This document shows positions 25,475 to 27,246 of a DNA stretch of 27,246 bases, piece by piece. A program made the position numbers and the translations under genes. The stretch is from CAZNFR01 sp964572225. GTDB taxonomy: Bacteria > Bacteroidota > Bacteroidia > Bacteroidales > GCA-2748055. Position 1 is the stretch's first letter. Every line of letters starts with the position of its first letter. Under the pieces are notes generated by a model. The model saw only the letters and a list, made by a program, of their open reading frames with translations. It was not told the DNA's origin and ran no database searches. The stretch spans positions 1 to 27,246 of the forward strand of contig CAZNFR010000047.1 in NCBI GenBank assembly GCA_964572225.1, read 5' to 3'.

Positions 25475-26420
25475 ATTGTTAAATTTGAGAAATTCAAAGA
25501 AATACTCATTGTTGAAACTGATTAAGAAAAATCTGAACCGGGTCGTTCTGCTCCTGTTGATTGTAAGTCTGGCAGCCTGCAAAAACCGCAGGAACGAGCT
25601 TGATGTGCCCGGTTTTGAGATGGACCAGGGGATGATTGAGATCCCGCAGGAAGCCATGGGGGATATTATTGACAATATCTCATCGCCTATTGAGATGGCT
25701 GCACTGATCAAGGATCTCGGGTTGCCCTTCTCGGGTGCTCCCCTCACCGATCTGAGCAATACGGACCAGTATCAGACGAATTTTCAGACAGCTTATATGC
25801 TGGGTATGCTGGGAGCCGACCTTGGGTACCTTAACGTGTACAATAAAACCGGGTCGTCGGTGAACTACCTTAGCGAGATCAACCGTTTTGCGGACCGGCT
25901 CAAGGTGAGTCAGTTTTTTGATTTCAGTACCCTTAAAAGGCTGGCCACCAGTAGTTCAAATCTGGACTCACTGATCTTTCTTTCCGTTCATTCCTTTAAC
26001 CGGATGGACGAACACCTGCGTGAAACCGGCAGGAGCAATCTGAGTGCATTGATGATTGCCGGAGTGTGGATTGAGGGCATGTACCAGATAACCCAGGTTT
26101 CAAAGAGCCATTACGATCCGGTACTGGCCGAGTATATTGGTGAGCAGAAACTGATATTAAATGATCTGATCATCATTTTGAAGAACTACGAGAGGGATGA
26201 TCAGTTTGTGGAGCTTATCAGGGATTACGAGGCTCTCAAGGATGTATTCGACAGGGTGGAGATTAGCTATGAGCTGGCCGAGCCTGTCGCGGTGGAGGAA
26301 GACGGCATGCTGGTGGTTGTACAGCAGGAGGAGAGCAAGGTGGAGATCTCACGTGAGCTCCTTGATGATATTATTGCCATAACCGCTACATTCCGGAACA
26401 AGCACCAACAAATGAAATGA
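25455..26420 (+). CDS. Putative lipoprotein, ABC/Sia-associated
   Basis: A 321-residue protein that I do not recognise. A positively charged N-terminus leads to a hydrophobic run and a lipobox, VVLLLLIVSLAAC (Cys42), so it should be a lipoprotein. The n-region before the hydrophobic run is long (about 29 residues), and the real start may be later; TTG codons near residue 19 are possible. The mature part looks all-helical: EIPQEAMGDIIDNISSPIEM, a middle part with NFQTAYMLGMLGADLGYLNV, and a late LIIILKNYERDDQFVELIRD. The frame begins 20 nt inside the ABC gene and overlaps the next gene by 4 nt (ATGA), so the three appear coupled. It is likely a periplasmic or outer-membrane partner of the transporter; this is inference from context. 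Confidence 0.75.
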   Translation: MRMLRAKLLNLRNSKKYSLLKLIKKNLNRVVLLLLIVSLAACKNRRNELDVPGFEMDQGMIEIPQEAMGDIIDNISSPIEMAALIKDLGLPFSGAPLTDLSNTDQYQTNFQTAYMLGMLGADLGYLNVYNKTGSSVNYLSEINRFADRLKVSQFFDFSTLKRLATSSSNLDSLIFLSVHSFNRMDEHLRETGRSNLSALMIAGVWIEGMYQITQVSKSHYDPVLAEYIGEQKLILNDLIIILKNYERDDQFVELIRDYEALKDVFDRVEISYELAEPVAVEEDGMLVVVQQEESKVEISRELLDDIIAITATFRNKHQQMK

Positions 26421-26866
26421 TACGGATTTTACCATATTTTTTCCTGTGTATGATTTTCCTTCTGGGAAGGGCTGACCGGGTTCAGTCCCAGGACCTTCAG
26501 GATAAAATTCAGGCCTGTGCCATGAGTGCGGGTGATGATGCTACCTACCTGAAGGATTTTGTGGTAAAGCTGGAGGCTACCGGCCCGGGTGAAAGGCCAA
26601 ACACTTACCGGCAGACCCTGGCATTGCGCAAGAATATCACCTACCGTTTTTCCATTTGCAATATGGATAATTCCGATGGAGAGGCCGTGTTGAGGGTTTA
26701 CGACAATGCCAATCTTATTCTGAGCTCCTGGTACCCCTCTACCGGGAAGGAATACCGGGTAATCAATTTCGAATGCAAGAAGTCGGGGTATTACACCATT
26801 GTGATCAATTTCAAGGAGGGCAAGGCCGGGGAAGCCATCGGAATTTTGTCCTATGTAGGAAAGTAA
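26417..26866 (+). CDS. Small exported protein of unknown function
   Basis: A 149-residue protein with a signal peptide (MIRILPYFFLCMIFLLGRADRVQSQ). The mature part is predicted to be a small beta-sandwich: LRKNITYRFSICN, EAVLRVYDNANLILSSW, YRVINFECKKSGYYTIVINF and GEAIGILSYVG. The pattern of short strands ending in a GYYTIVINF-type strand recalls pre-peptidase C-terminal (PPC)-like domains, but the resemblance is too weak to assign. Two Cys residues in the mature part (N-terminal IQACAM and FSICN) and one in FECKK could allow a disulfide. Its ATG overlaps the lipoprotein TGA (ATGA), and it appears to be the last gene of the operon; no clear hairpin terminator follows it directly. Confidence 0.8.
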   Translation: MIRILPYFFLCMIFLLGRADRVQSQDLQDKIQACAMSAGDDATYLKDFVVKLEATGPGERPNTYRQTLALRKNITYRFSICNMDNSDGEAVLRVYDNANLILSSWYPSTGKEYRVINFECKKSGYYTIVINFKEGKAGEAIGILSYVGK

Positions 26867-26957
26867 TACCGGGAAGTTATTTTTATCAGGAAGTATCCCA
26901 GAGAAAAGATTTTCTAATCCTTGTAAATATTTTTCAATCAATTTATTGTGTAATAAT

Positions 26958-26993
26958 AGTAACGTAATTAATTACGTAATTAATTACGTTACT
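26958..26993. repeat. Perfect 36-nt palindrome with 12-nt tandem units
   Basis: The 36 bases equal their own reverse complement, with arms starting AGTAACGTAATTAATT and the centre at TACGTA. The inside also reads as a direct repeat of ACGTAATTAATT twice, followed by ACGT. It lies 92 nt after the last operon gene. As no T tract follows, it is a poor rho-independent terminator on the plus strand; an operator for a dimeric regulator or a cruciform-forming site is more likely. Confidence 0.9.
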
Positions 26994-27021
26994 GCGGATT
27001 CCTTTAAACTCAGGTTTGGAT

Positions 27022-27051
27022 TTTGGATTCCCTGGTTTGGCTATACTTTTG
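27022..27051 (+). promoter_or_regulatory. Bacteroidota-type promoter pointing out of the window
   Basis: TTTG at 27022-27025 and TACTTTTG at 27044-27051 match the -33 TTTG and -7 TAnnTTTG boxes, 18 nt apart. Transcription would begin near 27058 and run right. No gene start follows before the window ends, so the leader would be at least ~190 nt or the product is a small RNA. TTTGG recurs five times across 27015-27067. Confidence 0.45.
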
Positions 27052-27246
27052 GCTAAGGTTTGGAGTGATTTTTTGAATTAACAAACTCCGTTTCTTTTCT
27101 TAAGTGTCTGAATGAATATAAAAGGTTTTATAACTTTCCCTTTTCCCCATGATCATTAGCAATCCAAAGGTTTATTTATCCTGGACATCCCTTAATATAA
27201 GAAACTTATTACTTATTCCAAAACCATTCATCAACAAAGAATAATT

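Larger units (their letters stand above)
26867..27246. other. Noncoding AT-rich right edge
   Basis: A 380-nt stretch after the last operon gene. It holds a perfect palindrome (26958-26993) and a promoter-like element (27022-27051). Beyond these I see no convincing gene: the only ATG frame of note is 31 codons long and compositionally poor. No U-rich terminator hairpin was seen after the operon. Confidence 0.6.

Noticed and set aside
26958..26993. Palindrome as the rho-independent terminator of the operon
   Set aside because: The arms are AT-rich, and the following bases (GCGGATTCC) contain no T tract.
27149..27244. 31-codon plus-strand frame at the right edge
   Set aside because: No ribosome site, no membrane or fold pattern, AT-rich composition; probably chance.

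Overview
The window looks like chromosomal DNA of a Bacteroidota member, probably an environmental Bacteroidales/Marinilabiliales-type organism; this is inferred from gene families and signals. The pointers are a periplasmic-sensing hybrid two-component regulator (HTCS) with Reg_prop repeats and an AraC output, a Tat-type Gfo/Idh/MocA oxidoreductase of the Bacteroidetes kind, scarce Shine-Dalgarno sequences, and several promoter -7 elements matching TAnnTTTG. No tRNA, rRNA, CRISPR array or intact transposase was seen.

Left part (1-11446). The first ~296 nt are noncoding, can fold, and resemble domain I of a bacterial group II intron; no reverse transcriptase is present. A strong minus-strand terminator (322-348) closes the minus-strand genes. 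These are a Gfo/Idh/MocA oxidoreductase (382-1881), a mutarotase-like exported protein (2053-3153), a large exported helical protein of unrecognised family (3150-5135), an exported parallel beta-helix protein (5178-7058), a 32-residue single-membrane-span protein (7074-7172) and the 1399-residue HTCS (7247-11446). This resembles a carbohydrate-utilisation locus without SusC/SusD in the window.

Middle (11447-13794). A divergent intergenic region carries promoter-like -7 elements on both strands. It is followed by a small AlbA_2/Schlafen-type protein (+), an exported DUF3108/TapB-like protein (-) whose stop codon overlaps that of its neighbour, and a nitroreductase (-).

Right part (13795-26866). 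Eleven tightly packed plus-strand genes, several overlapping, probably form one ~13-kb operon. They are CheR; a membrane GAF-PAS-PAS protein without output domain; a CheR paralogue whose SAM-binding motifs are gone; a stand-alone CheB methylesterase with an intact Ser-His-Asp triad; a membrane GAF protein; a membrane GAF-PAS-PAS-SpoIIE/PP2C phosphatase (SiaA-like); a SiaB-type GHKL kinase; a SiaC-type (DUF1987) phosphoprotein with Thr at position 68; a TerB-ABCG-type ABC transporter; a lipoprotein; and a small exported protein. My reading is a partner-switching phosphorylation circuit (phosphatase/kinase/phosphoprotein) combined with a methylation/demethylation pair. The diguanylate cyclase SiaD, the known output in Pseudomonas, is absent from the window, and the place after siaC is taken by an ABC exporter and envelope proteins. 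This is the best candidate for an undescribed system here.

Right edge (26867-27246). Noncoding, AT-rich DNA with a perfect 36-nt palindrome built on a 12-nt tandem repeat, and a promoter-like element pointing out of the window.
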